DNA of 9,562 nucleotides from Deltaproteobacteria bacterium RBG_16_44_11 (GTDB taxonomy: Bacteria > Desulfobacterota > Syntrophia > Syntrophales > Smithellaceae), in NCBI GenBank assembly GCA_001797845.1, contig MGQN01000010.1, positions 22,830 to 32,391 of the forward strand, written 5' to 3'. Below are positions 1-6,607 of the stretch, one piece after another (position 1 is the first letter of the stretch; every line of letters begins with the position of its first letter). The notes under the pieces were generated by a model. That model ran no database searches and was not told the origin of the DNA. It saw nothing but the letters and a program-made list of their open reading frames with translations. Position numbers and translations under genes: made by a program.

Positions 1-676
1 CCAAACCTTCATGAGCGCCGGAGATAAGGCCGGGTATATCGGCAAGAACAAAACTCCTACTGTCTAAATGCTTGACTACGCCCAGGTGCGGCGTGAGAGT
101 AGTGAAAGGGTAATCGGCAATTTTGGGTCTGGCCGCGGATACACGGGAGATAAAGGTTGATTTACCGGCGTTAGGAAAACCAAGAATGCCTACATCAGCC
201 AGCAATTTCAGTTCAAGGTTAAGCGTGAATTCTTCACCTTCCATGCCCTCCTGGGCAAAACGGGGTGTTTGATGGGTGGAGGTGGTAAAGTGAGCATTAC
301 CCTTGCCGCCGATACCGCCGCGCGCAGCAATAAAAGTTTGGCCTAACTGTGACAAATCCGCCAGCACTTCCCCGGTTTCGAAATTTTTGATAATTGTTCC
401 CACCGGTACGATAACTTCCAGATCTTCCGCGCTTTTGCCGGTGCGATGGTTGCCCGAGCCGTGGCCGCCGTTTTTGGCAATTTGATGTTGCTGATATTTT
501 AAATCCAACAGCGTGTGATGACTCTTCGCTGCGCGAAAGATAACATCACCGCCTTTGCCGCCATCGCCCCCATCCGGGCCGCCACGCGGCACAAATTTTT
601 CCCGCCGGAAACTCACGCAACCGCGGCCGCCATGCCCGGCTTTGATATAAATTTTTGCCTCATCAACAAATTTCAT
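1..676 (-). CDS. obg: GTPase Obg/CgtA, N-terminal part (3' end outside window)
   Basis: Obg is an essential GTPase that binds the 50S ribosomal subunit and acts in late ribosome assembly and stress signalling. The reading frame runs from ATG at 676 to the window edge (225 codons) without a stop. Residues 1-159 form the glycine-rich Obg fold: it opens MKFVDEAKIFIKAGHGGRG and continues with a Gly/Asp-rich stretch (about residues 30-45). The G domain then starts with the P-loop GFPNAGKS at 166-173, the switch region DYPFTTLTPHLG at 188-199 and the G3 motif DIPG at 213-216, which matches the spacing of known Obg proteins. The rest of the G domain and any C-terminal OCT domain lie off the window. 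It sits downstream of rplU-rpmA as in many bacteria, but a terminator and a MITE-like element lie between. The Shine-Dalgarno is weak (AAGAAG, 683-688 on the complement). Confidence 0.97.
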   Translation of the reverse strand, partial: MKFVDEAKIYIKAGHGGRGCVSFRREKFVPRGGPDGGDGGKGGDVIFRAAKSHHTLLDLKYQQHQIAKNGGHGSGNHRTGKSAEDLEVIVPVGTIIKNFETGEVLADLSQLGQTFIAARGGIGGKGNAHFTTSTHQTPRFAQEGMEGEEFTLNLELKLLADVGILGFPNAGKSTFISRVSAARPKIADYPFTTLTPHLGVVKHLDSRSFVLADIPGLISGAHEGL

Positions 677-688
677 GTTAAATTCTTC

Positions 689-730
689 TTTATAGAGAAA
701 GCTTATACCATTTCTAAATAAAAGATGATA
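689..730 (-). promoter_or_regulatory. Possible obg promoter at the edge of the MITE-like element
   Basis: Read on the complement, the outer end of the element and its flank contain TATAAG (702-707), about 25 bp before the obg ATG, and a second TATAAA (689-694). The matching -35 boxes are poor: TATCAT at 725-730 with a 17-bp spacer, or TTTAGA at 713-718 with 18 bp. The first would leave a leader of about 19 nt that includes the AAGAAG Shine-Dalgarno, so it is the more plausible. Obg may need a promoter here because a terminator lies between it and rpmA. This is a weak prediction. Confidence 0.3.
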
Positions 731-875
731 GCGAGGCGGCAAGGAGAAGGCGACCCAACACGCGTGCCCTCGCGCCACCTCGTGTGAGTTTCAGGTTATT
801 AGGTGGTTAGGCTATTAGATTATTCGCCGGGCAGGCGCCGCTAATAAAGAAAGCACTTTGATTTAGAATTGGTAT
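705..875 (-). mobile_element. MITE-like non-autonomous element, copy 1 (171 bp)
   Basis: The ends are inverted repeats of 15 bp with one mismatch: ATACCATTTCTAAAT at 705-719 and ATTTAGAATTGGTAT at 861-875. The interior has no credible coding sequence but shares exact blocks, in the same order, with the element at 9024-9265, which lies in the opposite orientation. The shared blocks are the outer ATACCATTT, CGAGGCGGCAAGGAG (732-746), ACGCGTG, ACCTCGTGTGA (777-787) and TTCAGGTTAT (790 onward area). It contains four degenerate 8-bp tandem units (793-824) and short inverted repeats such as GCGAGG (731-736) with CCTCGC (768-773). No clear target-site duplication is visible. Strand is arbitrary, set opposite to copy 2. 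That it is mobile is inference from the TIRs and the second copy; no transposase is encoded here. Confidence 0.75.
793..824. repeat. Degenerate 8-bp tandem repeat, four units, inside copy 1
   Basis: Four consecutive octamers follow each other without gaps: AGGTTATT, AGGTGGTT, AGGCTATT and AGATTATT. They share the frame AGnnnnTT. The equivalent position of copy 2 holds two exact octamers of the same consensus (ATAACCTG twice on the plus strand, i.e. CAGGTTAT on the complement). Unit number therefore differs between copies. Confidence 0.7.
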
Positions 876-880
876 CCAAA

Positions 881-908
881 ATAAAAAGGCGCTTGATATA
901 AGCGCCTT
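881..908 (-). terminator. Rho-independent terminator after rpmA
   Basis: On the complement the sequence reads AAGGCGCTT, a 5-nt loop ATATC, then AAGCGCCTT, followed at once by a T-rich run (TTTATTTT region). This is a perfect 9-bp GC-containing stem placed 26 nt after the rpmA stop codon. It should end most transcripts from the rplU promoter before obg. Confidence 0.85.
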
Positions 909-934
909 AAAATTTGAAATGTTTGGATAGCAGT

Positions 935-1189
935 TTAAGATGCGTAAACGCTTACTTTTTTTCTCGTTTTGTCGAGTCTCTCGTATTTTACCACGCCGTT
1001 AATCAGAGAGAAAAGAGTAAAATCTTTTCCCATTCCCACGTTGTTCCCCGGATGAATTTTTGTTCCCACCTGGCGTACGATGATAGAACCGGCGTGAATA
1101 TTCTGGCCGCTAAACACTTTCACACCACGCCTTTGAGAATTACTATCTCTACCGTTACGCGAACTTCCTTGTCCTTTTTTATGTGCCAT
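935..1189 (-). CDS. rpmA: 50S ribosomal protein L27
   Basis: L27 is a bacterial large-subunit protein whose flexible N-terminus reaches the peptidyl-transferase centre. The 84-residue product has the family hallmark start MAHKKGQGSSRNGRDS followed by QRRGVK, then AGSIIVRQVGTKIHPGNNVGMGKDFTLF, close to E. coli L27 throughout and of normal length. There is no Firmicutes-type N-terminal extension that would need proteolytic removal. The start is 12 nt after the rplU stop and is preceded by a good Shine-Dalgarno (GAGGGA on the complement, within 1190-1201), so it is co-transcribed with rplU. A strong hairpin terminator follows the stop. Confidence 0.98.
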   Translation of the reverse strand: MAHKKGQGSSRNGRDSNSQRRGVKVFSGQNIHAGSIIVRQVGTKIHPGNNVGMGKDFTLFSLINGVVKYERLDKTRKKVSVYAS

Positions 1190-1201
1190 AGCGTCCCTCG
1201 C

Positions 1202-1513
1202 TTACAGAGCAATCTTTGTTATTTTCATATTGGTTAATTCCTGGCGGTGTCCGGTCTTTTTATGGAAGCCCTTACGGCGTTTCATTCTGTAAACGTGAAT
1301 TTTCGGACCTTTATTTTGCGCGATAATTTCACCAAATACCTTGGCCCCATCTATAAAAGGCTTGCCGATTTGTATTCCTTTATCGCTGGAAACCATCAGA
1401 ACTTCATTAAAAATAACTTCCGATCCTTTTTCACCGGCCAGCTTTTCAACTGATAACACTTCACCTTCGGTTACCTTGTGTTGTTTGGATCCTGTTTTTA
1501 TCACTGCGTACAT
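1202..1513 (-). CDS. rplU: 50S ribosomal protein L21
   Basis: L21 is a structural protein of the bacterial 50S subunit that binds 23S rRNA. The 103-residue product has the same length as E. coli L21. It shows the typical start MYAVIKTGSKQHKVTEGE, the basic stretch YRMKRRKGFHKKTGHRQ near the C-terminus (the family signature region) and the end TNMKITKIAL. It is the first gene of the rplU-rpmA operon. A Shine-Dalgarno AAGGA (complement of 1522-1526) lies 8 nt before ATG, and a near-consensus promoter lies just upstream. Confidence 0.98.
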   Translation of the reverse strand: MYAVIKTGSKQHKVTEGEVLSVEKLAGEKGSEVIFNEVLMVSSDKGIQIGKPFIDGAKVFGEIIAQNKGPKIHVYRMKRRKGFHKKTGHRQELTNMKITKIAL

Positions 1514-1546
1514 TATTTATATCCTTATATAAAATTAAGTTTAAAG

Positions 1547-1575
1547 CTTATAGTTAATTTGTATCTGTTTGTCAA
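1547..1575 (-). promoter_or_regulatory. Sigma-70 promoter of rplU-rpmA
   Basis: On the complement, a perfect -35 box TTGACA (1570-1575) is separated by exactly 17 bp from TATAAG (1547-1552), five of six matches to the -10 consensus. Transcription would begin near 1540, giving a leader of only about 27 nt, too short for a structured ribosomal-protein leader. Strength and placement fit a constitutive ribosomal-protein promoter. Confidence 0.85.
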
Positions 1576-1652
1576 TAAAATTTAATTAACCGGTTTATTG
1601 TTTAATTAGAGCATGTTTTCCGGCCAAAATAATGAATTAATATTAAATCATC

Positions 1653-1681
1653 TTGCCTATAAAGCTTGGACAGTGTAACAT
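1653..1681 (+). promoter_or_regulatory. Weak candidate promoter for the lytic transglycosylase gene
   Basis: TTGCCT (1653-1658) and TAACAT (1676-1681) are spaced by 17 bp. An overlapping alternative is TTGGAC (from 1666) with TAACTT, also at 17 bp. Neither is close to consensus, but the AT-rich region upstream of 1740 must hold the promoter for this divergently oriented gene. Confidence 0.3.
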
Positions 1682-1739
1682 AAAATTGTAACTTACAAGA
1701 GATTGATTAAAAATAATAATTAGATGTAAAGGCCGGGTT

Positions 1740-2654
1740 ATGAAAAAGGCAATAGCCTGTTTTTTAATGATGAGTTTCCTGTTATTTGCCGCGCCCTCAT
1801 GGGCAGAGAGCGACTTATCAAGGGTATTTATCGAAGAGAGTCTTGTGGAAAGGGGCTTGGATAAATCACTGGTTCAAAGCATGGTATATGATTCACGGAT
1901 ATCTCTTCGGCCAGACATTGTTATCCATAACCTTTTCAATTCCAGCCCGACGGGAACTGAAGAACAGCCGACGATCATGCCTATTGACCCAAAACAAATC
2001 GAAAAAGGCAGAGATTTTATCAAGGAGCATAAAGAATTTCTATCGTCTGTAGAGAAGCGTTTCGGCACATCTCCTCAAATCATCACGGCAATTCTTATTG
2101 TAGAATCAAAGCTGGGAACTTATCCGATGCCATACAATGTTGTTACCGCCTACGCCAATCTGGCCTTTTTACTTAATCCTGATTATTTTAGAGAGATACA
2201 GGAATTATATGCCGATAAGTATCCTTTGCTCTATAATGAGGCCACCATTAACAGGGCCCGAAGAAAGGCAAAGTGGGCACTAGAGGAACTCTACCATCTT
2301 GTTTATCTAGCCCATAAACTGGAAATAGACCCTTTAATAATTATGGGATCTTTCGCCGGAGCCTTGGGCCCGGCACAATTTATTCCTTCCACGTTCCGCA
2401 GTTACGGGGTTGACGGAGACGGAGATGGCATAATCAGTCCGTTTAATATGAAAGATGCGAAAGCGAGCATAGGACATTACCTGAAAAGTTCAGGCTGGTC
2501 TGAAGATGCGTCCGTTGAAAAAAAGCGTAAAGCGGTATGGCGCTATAACCGCAGCCTTGTGTATGTGAATACAATCATGATGCTTTATGAAGAACTCGGC
2601 AAAGATGAGGTAGTAAGTCAGGACTTTTTGCCGGACGTGGAAGCAATATTTTAA
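1740..2654 (+). CDS. MltB-type lytic murein transglycosylase, periplasmic
   Basis: Lytic transglycosylases of this family cleave the MurNAc-GlcNAc bond of peptidoglycan, forming 1,6-anhydro-MurNAc. The 304-residue product starts with a cleavable-looking signal peptide (basic MKK, hydrophobic 5-18, probable cut after Ala-23 in PSWA/ES... area). No lipobox Cys follows, so it is probably soluble in the periplasm rather than lipid-anchored like E. coli MltB. The catalytic Glu is E122 in VESKLGTYP. The second conserved block GSFAGALGPAQFIPSTF spans 203-219. It is followed by an Asp-rich loop VDGDGDG (224-230), which matches the EF-hand-like metal site of Slt35/MltB, and by the late motif WRYNRS (267-272). 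A Shine-Dalgarno AAAGG (1728-1732) lies 7 nt before ATG. It is transcribed towards the radical SAM gene with a 6-bp gap, and no clear terminator is seen. Confidence 0.92.
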   Translation: MKKAIACFLMMSFLLFAAPSWAESDLSRVFIEESLVERGLDKSLVQSMVYDSRISLRPDIVIHNLFNSSPTGTEEQPTIMPIDPKQIEKGRDFIKEHKEFLSSVEKRFGTSPQIITAILIVESKLGTYPMPYNVVTAYANLAFLLNPDYFREIQELYADKYPLLYNEATINRARRKAKWALEELYHLVYLAHKLEIDPLIIMGSFAGALGPAQFIPSTFRSYGVDGDGDGIISPFNMKDAKASIGHYLKSSGWSEDASVEKKRKAVWRYNRSLVYVNTIMMLYEELGKDEVVSQDFLPDVEAIF

Positions 2655-2660
2655 TATTCA

Positions 2661-5144
2661 TCAGCCAAGCAAAAGTATAGTTTTTGTTTTTGTGACGTAA
2701 AGGTGCAGGGCTTCTTCTTTGCCAAATTCCAGAACATGAACAATGATATCAACCGGCCTTGCCGAACCTTCCTGAGTGTGTCGTACCGTAAACTCAACAG
2801 TTTTTTTATCGGCATTAAGAGTGATACTTTCTACAAAAGGACGGATATCTTTGGTAATGGTTTTCCCTTTCGAGAGCCTGGAAATATTAAATGACGCTGA
2901 CGCCAGAAATTTTCCTATGTTATCTTTAATGATGTTATGCCGGTTCTCATCAACATTTGACGGCAGATGAATTTCATAGATGAATCCCTGCAAAGCTTGA
3001 GCTAACGTTTTTGCGCCGGTAGAAAGCGGCTCGATTTCCAGAATTTCAACGCCCCGGGGCAATGCGGAGTTGATTTCTTTTTTCAAGGAATTTAAATCGT
3101 GGGGATACTTCCGCGCGGATACATCCATGTATTCATGCTTGCTTTCCATACCCACAGCCGTGGCGGTGGCAAAAGAAATTTTAGGATGCGGATGATAGCC
3201 GGCCGAATAAATAAGAGAAAGGCTGCTGCGGCGCAAGGCGCGGATTAAAACAGAAGAAAGTTCCAAATGGGATAGAAGCCGGGCGTGTCCAAACTTGCTG
3301 TAAGTAAAACGATAGTTATTAGCGTTCTCCACAGGCGCCTCGGAAATTAGATCAGATGATGTAACTATTTTATATTCTTCATCTATAGCAAATACATTTT
3401 TCGTGGTGGAAAAATCACAGGCCCCGCATATTTGACAGGCGGAAAATCTGCAATCCGGCGTTGACAGCGATTCTTGCGCATTTTGCTTTTCCCGGGTTAA
3501 AAATTCACGGCTCACGCCGCAATCAATATTATCCCACGGTAATGTTTCGTTGATGTCGCGTGCGCGCAGAAAATCTTCCGGATTAATGGCGCTTTCCTCG
3601 ATTGCTTTCTGCCACAAATCAAAACGCAGAATTTCACTCCAGCCGTCAAAACGACATCCTTTTTGATAAGCCTTTTCCAAAAGTGCCCCCAATTTTTCAT
3701 CACCGCGTGAGAATATGCCTTCCAGCATACTCATTCGGGCATCATGCCATTTTACGGTGAGGCGGCGGTTTTTAATCCGTTGGCGAATAAAATTTTGCCG
3801 GGAATAAGTTTCGGTAAGCGAAATCTGCTCTTCCCATTGGAAGGGTGTATGTGGTTTGGGAACGAATGTGGAAAGACTCATCGTTACCTGGCCGCGGTTT
3901 TTTGCGGTGCGCAAGGCCTGATAGCCCAAATCGATGATGCCTTCAAGATCCTTCTCATCTTCGTACGGCAAGCCAATCATAAAATAAAGTTTAATCGATT
4001 TCCAGCCGGCGGAAAATACTTTGTCGATGTTAGATAGCAAATCTTCAGCCGTATTTCCTTTGTTAATAATCTGACGCATTTTATCTGTTCCCGCTTCCGG
4101 AGCCAGCGTGAAACTGGTTTTACGCGTCCGTTTTATTTCCTCGATTAAGGAACTGGTCAATGATTCCACCCGCAGCGAAGGTAGGGCCAGGGCGATACGT
4201 TGGGTGTAATATTTGCGCATTAGATTCTGAATTAATGGCTCGATGCAACTATAATCTCCGGAACTTAGTGACAGCAAAGATATTTCATTGTGGCCGGTTG
4301 CCTGCAGAGCTTTTTGGGCCATCTCCATTAATAGTGATAAATTTCTTTCGCGGTACGGACGCCAAATCATTCCCGCCTGACAAAAGCGGCAGCCTCTGGT
4401 ACACCCTCGGGCGATTTCCAGAACAATGCGGTCATGAACGGTTTGCATCAGCGGGACGATGGGTTTTATAGGGTGCAGCCAGAAATTTAGGTCGGGAACA
4501 GTTCTTTTTTTTATAATTTGAATTTTTCCATGGAGCGAAGGGACATAAATACCGGGGATTTGTGCAAGCCCCGCGATTTGCTCCTCTCGGGATAATTTCT
4601 GTTTTTTACTTTCCGCGACAAGGGCGGTAATTTTCCCGACTACTTCTTCGCCTTCGCCGATAACAAACGCGTCAATGAAATCGACAAGGGGCGCCGGATT
4701 AAAACAGCAGGGTCCTCCGGCAATTACTACAGGATGTCCCTCTTTACGCTTTTGGCAAGTAATCGGTATTCCACCCAAATCCAGCATGTTTAATACGTTG
4801 GTGTAAGAAAGTTCATATTGAAGGGAAAAGCCGATCACATCAAAATCAGCAAGAGGCGTTTGTGTTTCCAGGGAAGTAAGGGGCAATTTTCGGGAACGTA
4901 ACTGTCTTTCTCTATCCGGCCAGGGCGCGAAACATCTTTGGGCACTGACATAAGAAATTTCGTTTAAAATGGAATATAAAATCTGCAAACCCAGATGCGA
5001 CATGCCGACTTCATAAGCATCCGGAAAAGCAAGAAGAAAGTTAACTTCCGTTTTGCCTTTGATCGCGGCGTTTAATTCCGTGCCGATGTAGCGGCTGGGC
5101 TTTTCGGCGCCAAGCAAAAGCTCATCGAAGTCATGATTTGTCAT
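2661..5144 (-). CDS. Radical SAM protein (TIGR03960-like) fused to a DUF2344 domain; function unknown
   Basis: The 827-residue protein joins two families that in some bacteria are separate genes. Residues 1-220 resemble the N-terminal part of TIGR03960 proteins (PSRYIGTELN at 16-25; B12-binding-like fold, with GGP at 143-145 and GEGE at 163-166). The radical SAM core carries the 4Fe-4S motif CxxxCxxC at C248, C252 and C255, with LAPEAGTDKMR at 348-357. A second cysteine cluster C565-C570-C573-C576 may hold another metal site. Residues 610-820 match DUF2344 (TIGR03936): YSKFGHARLLSHLEL, then GYHPHPKISFA. The start overlaps the stop of the upstream 131-codon gene (ATGA), which implies translational coupling. 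The chemistry and substrate are not known to me. The family often occurs beside RNase G and rplU-rpmA-obg; here rplU lies 1.1 kb downstream, beyond one opposing gene. Confidence 0.9.
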   Translation of the reverse strand: MTNHDFDELLLGAEKPSRYIGTELNAAIKGKTEVNFLLAFPDAYEVGMSHLGLQILYSILNEISYVSAQRCFAPWPDRERQLRSRKLPLTSLETQTPLADFDVIGFSLQYELSYTNVLNMLDLGGIPITCQKRKEGHPVVIAGGPCCFNPAPLVDFIDAFVIGEGEEVVGKITALVAESKKQKLSREEQIAGLAQIPGIYVPSLHGKIQIIKKRTVPDLNFWLHPIKPIVPLMQTVHDRIVLEIARGCTRGCRFCQAGMIWRPYRERNLSLLMEMAQKALQATGHNEISLLSLSSGDYSCIEPLIQNLMRKYYTQRIALALPSLRVESLTSSLIEEIKRTRKTSFTLAPEAGTDKMRQIINKGNTAEDLLSNIDKVFSAGWKSIKLYFMIGLPYEDEKDLEGIIDLGYQALRTAKNRGQVTMSLSTFVPKPHTPFQWEEQISLTETYSRQNFIRQRIKNRRLTVKWHDARMSMLEGIFSRGDEKLGALLEKAYQKGCRFDGWSEILRFDLWQKAIEESAINPEDFLRARDINETLPWDNIDCGVSREFLTREKQNAQESLSTPDCRFSACQICGACDFSTTKNVFAIDEEYKIVTSSDLISEAPVENANNYRFTYSKFGHARLLSHLELSSVLIRALRRSSLSLIYSAGYHPHPKISFATATAVGMESKHEYMDVSARKYPHDLNSLKKEINSALPRGVEILEIEPLSTGAKTLAQALQGFIYEIHLPSNVDENRHNIIKDNIGKFLASASFNISRLSKGKTITKDIRPFVESITLNADKKTVEFTVRHTQEGSARPVDIIVHVLEFGKEEALHLYVTKTKTILLLG

Positions 5145-5536
5145 GTTTCAAGTTTCCGCTTTATTTTATTATATTTATAAGGATTATTTTTGATGTCCTT
5201 GAGCCTGGAAAGTGCCAGCTTCAGGGGAAAATTTTCCGAGGCAAGGTAATTAAGAGAATTGTTTTTGAATGTATTAATAAGTTCCTCGCGCACAGATTCC
5301 TGGTTTTCTAAAAAAACGAAGGACTTTTCCATTTTGTGTTCGTAGGTAAGTTTATCGCCGAAAATACTTTTCACACAATTATAGTCTTGAGGACAGGAGA
5401 AATAAGATTTTTCTAAATCGATTTCGGTCTGAATGGAAATTTCCACTTTGACGGTATCGTCAGCTATTTGACGGGATAAATCAAAAACATTCAATTTCAG
5501 CCCGTTGGCAAGATATATTTCTTCGATTTTTGACAT
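5141..5536 (-). CDS. Conserved-looking hypothetical protein coupled to the radical SAM gene
   Basis: I cannot name this 131-residue protein. It starts MSKIEEIYLANGLKLNVFDLSRQIADDT, suggesting a beta-rich N-terminal half, and has two Cys (C48, C54) in a CPQDYNC stretch. The C-terminal third is basic and probably helical (LALSRLKDIKNNPYKYNKIKRK). There is no signal peptide or membrane segment, so it is likely cytoplasmic. Its TGA stop overlaps the ATG of the radical SAM/DUF2344 gene, so the two are almost certainly one transcript and may act together. The Shine-Dalgarno is weak (AAGAGA, about 9 nt upstream on the complement). The promoter must lie in the region shared with divergent purU (5537-5663), but no strong minus-strand box is evident. 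The tight coupling argues that it is a real gene. Confidence 0.8.
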   Translation of the reverse strand: MSKIEEIYLANGLKLNVFDLSRQIADDTVKVEISIQTEIDLEKSYFSCPQDYNCVKSIFGDKLTYEHKMEKSFVFLENQESVREELINTFKNNSLNYLASENFPLKLALSRLKDIKNNPYKYNKIKRKLET

Positions 5537-5595
5537 TATAATTTGTCTCTTCGGCTTTGATGCTGTTTAATTGATTTTTCTTAACATTTTTGAGC

Positions 5596-5624
5596 TTGAC
5601 CTGCAACCTCAATGCCTCTATAAA
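5596..5624 (+). promoter_or_regulatory. Sigma-70 promoter of purU
   Basis: TTGACC (5596-5601) and TATAAA (5619-5624) are five-of-six matches to the -35 and -10 consensus with an optimal 17-bp spacer. Transcription should begin near 5631, about 33 nt before the chosen ATG at 5664. The promoter lies inside the longer open frame that begins at 5571, which argues against that upstream start. Confidence 0.8.
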
Positions 5625-5663
5625 GTGCGAAGAGTTTGTGAATCAGTAAAGACGAGGTTTTGT

Positions 5664-6521
5664 ATGGATGATGGCAACGCCATTTTACTTTTATCTTGTC
5701 CGGATAAAAAAGGTCTTGTCGCCCGGTTATCTAATTTTATTTTTCAAAATAACGGCAACATCGTTCACGCCGATCAATATACGTCTAAAAGGGGCAAGTT
5801 TTTCTTTATGCGTATTGAATGGGAACTCAATGGCTTCGGGCTGAGCCGTGAGGAAATTCCCGTGGTGTTCGCGCCGCTTGCCCGGCAATATGAGATGAAG
5901 TGGAATTTGCATTTTACTGATTATATACCGAGGATGGTAATTTTTGTTTCCCAGCATCTGCATTGTTTGCACGATCTGATTCTACGAAGGCACATGGGAG
6001 AATTAGGAGCGCAAATCGAGGCCGTTATCAGCAATCATACCGAAGCGCGTGATTTGGTGGAGCAATTCGGAATAAAATATTTCCATTTTCCGATAAGAGA
6101 AAAAAATAAAGATGAGCAGGAAAGCAAACAATTGGCGCTGCTGCGGGAACTGAAAATTGACCTGGTAGTTCTGGCACGTTACATGCAGATTTTGACAGCA
6201 AAGTTTATCGGGAATTACGTCAATAAGATTATCAATATCCACCATTCGTTTTTACCAGCTTTTGCCGGAGGCAATCCTTACCAACAGGCCTACGACCGCG
6301 GCGTAAAAATTATTGGGGCGACAGGCCATTACGCGACGGAAAACCTGGATGAAGGGCCTATTATCGCGCAGGACGTGATTAAAATCAGCCATCGTGATAC
6401 CATTGCCGATATCCAGACAAAAAGTAAGGATTTGGAGAGAATTGTTCTGGCGCGCGCCCTACGACTTCATCTGGAAAATAAGATTCTGGTTTATGGATCT
6501 AAAACTATTGTATTTGAGTGA
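5664..6521 (+). CDS. purU: Formyltetrahydrofolate deformylase
   Basis: PurU hydrolyses 10-formyl-THF to THF and formate in the cytoplasm. It balances the one-carbon pool and supplies formate for purine synthesis. With the start at 5664 the protein has 285 residues, normal for the family. An N-terminal ACT domain comes first (about 1-80; LLSCPDKKGLVARLSNFIF), followed by the formyltransferase-fold catalytic domain. The catalytic triad is visible: N191 and H193 in INIHHSFLPAF and D229 in ENLDEGPII, within a stretch very close to E. coli PurU (YDRGVKIIGATGHY). The frame stays open back to 5571, but ATG 5664 is chosen because the ACT domain begins at once, GAGG (5654-5657) lies 6 nt upstream, and a good promoter occupies 5596-5624. 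It diverges from the 131-codon gene. No strong terminator follows. Confidence 0.95.
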   Translation: MDDGNAILLLSCPDKKGLVARLSNFIFQNNGNIVHADQYTSKRGKFFFMRIEWELNGFGLSREEIPVVFAPLARQYEMKWNLHFTDYIPRMVIFVSQHLHCLHDLILRRHMGELGAQIEAVISNHTEARDLVEQFGIKYFHFPIREKNKDEQESKQLALLRELKIDLVVLARYMQILTAKFIGNYVNKIINIHHSFLPAFAGGNPYQQAYDRGVKIIGATGHYATENLDEGPIIAQDVIKISHRDTIADIQTKSKDLERIVLARALRLHLENKILVYGSKTIVFE

Positions 6522-6607
6522 ATCAACAAATCAAAGTAATATTTTTATTTGATAAGCTATTTTGGAGCTGTAACTCTTTTTAAAAAATCAAAATCATTCA
6601 ATCTAAA

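Noticed and set aside
515..721. Plus-strand open frames of 60-68 codons at 303-721
   Set aside because: They are antisense to the Obg coding sequence; the Obg frame explains the region fully.
705..875. Possible CRISPR-like or small-RNA gene in the obg-rpmA gap
   Set aside because: The 8-bp units are too short and too degenerate for CRISPR, there are no spacers, and matching TIRs plus a second copy favour a MITE-like element.
914..1237. Plus-strand open frame of 107 codons over rpmA
   Set aside because: It is the antisense of L27, whose identity is certain, and has no ribosome-binding site.
1514..1546. Autoregulatory ribosomal-protein leader RNA upstream of rplU
   Set aside because: The predicted transcript leader is only about 27 nt, with no room for a structured leader.
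3744..4471. Plus-strand open frames of about 100 codons within the radical SAM gene
   Set aside because: They lie opposite the conserved radical SAM core and show no recognisable protein features.
6522..6607. ATCAAA/TTTGAT inverted repeat after purU as a terminator
   Set aside because: The stem is only AT pairs with a 12-nt loop and is too weak to call.
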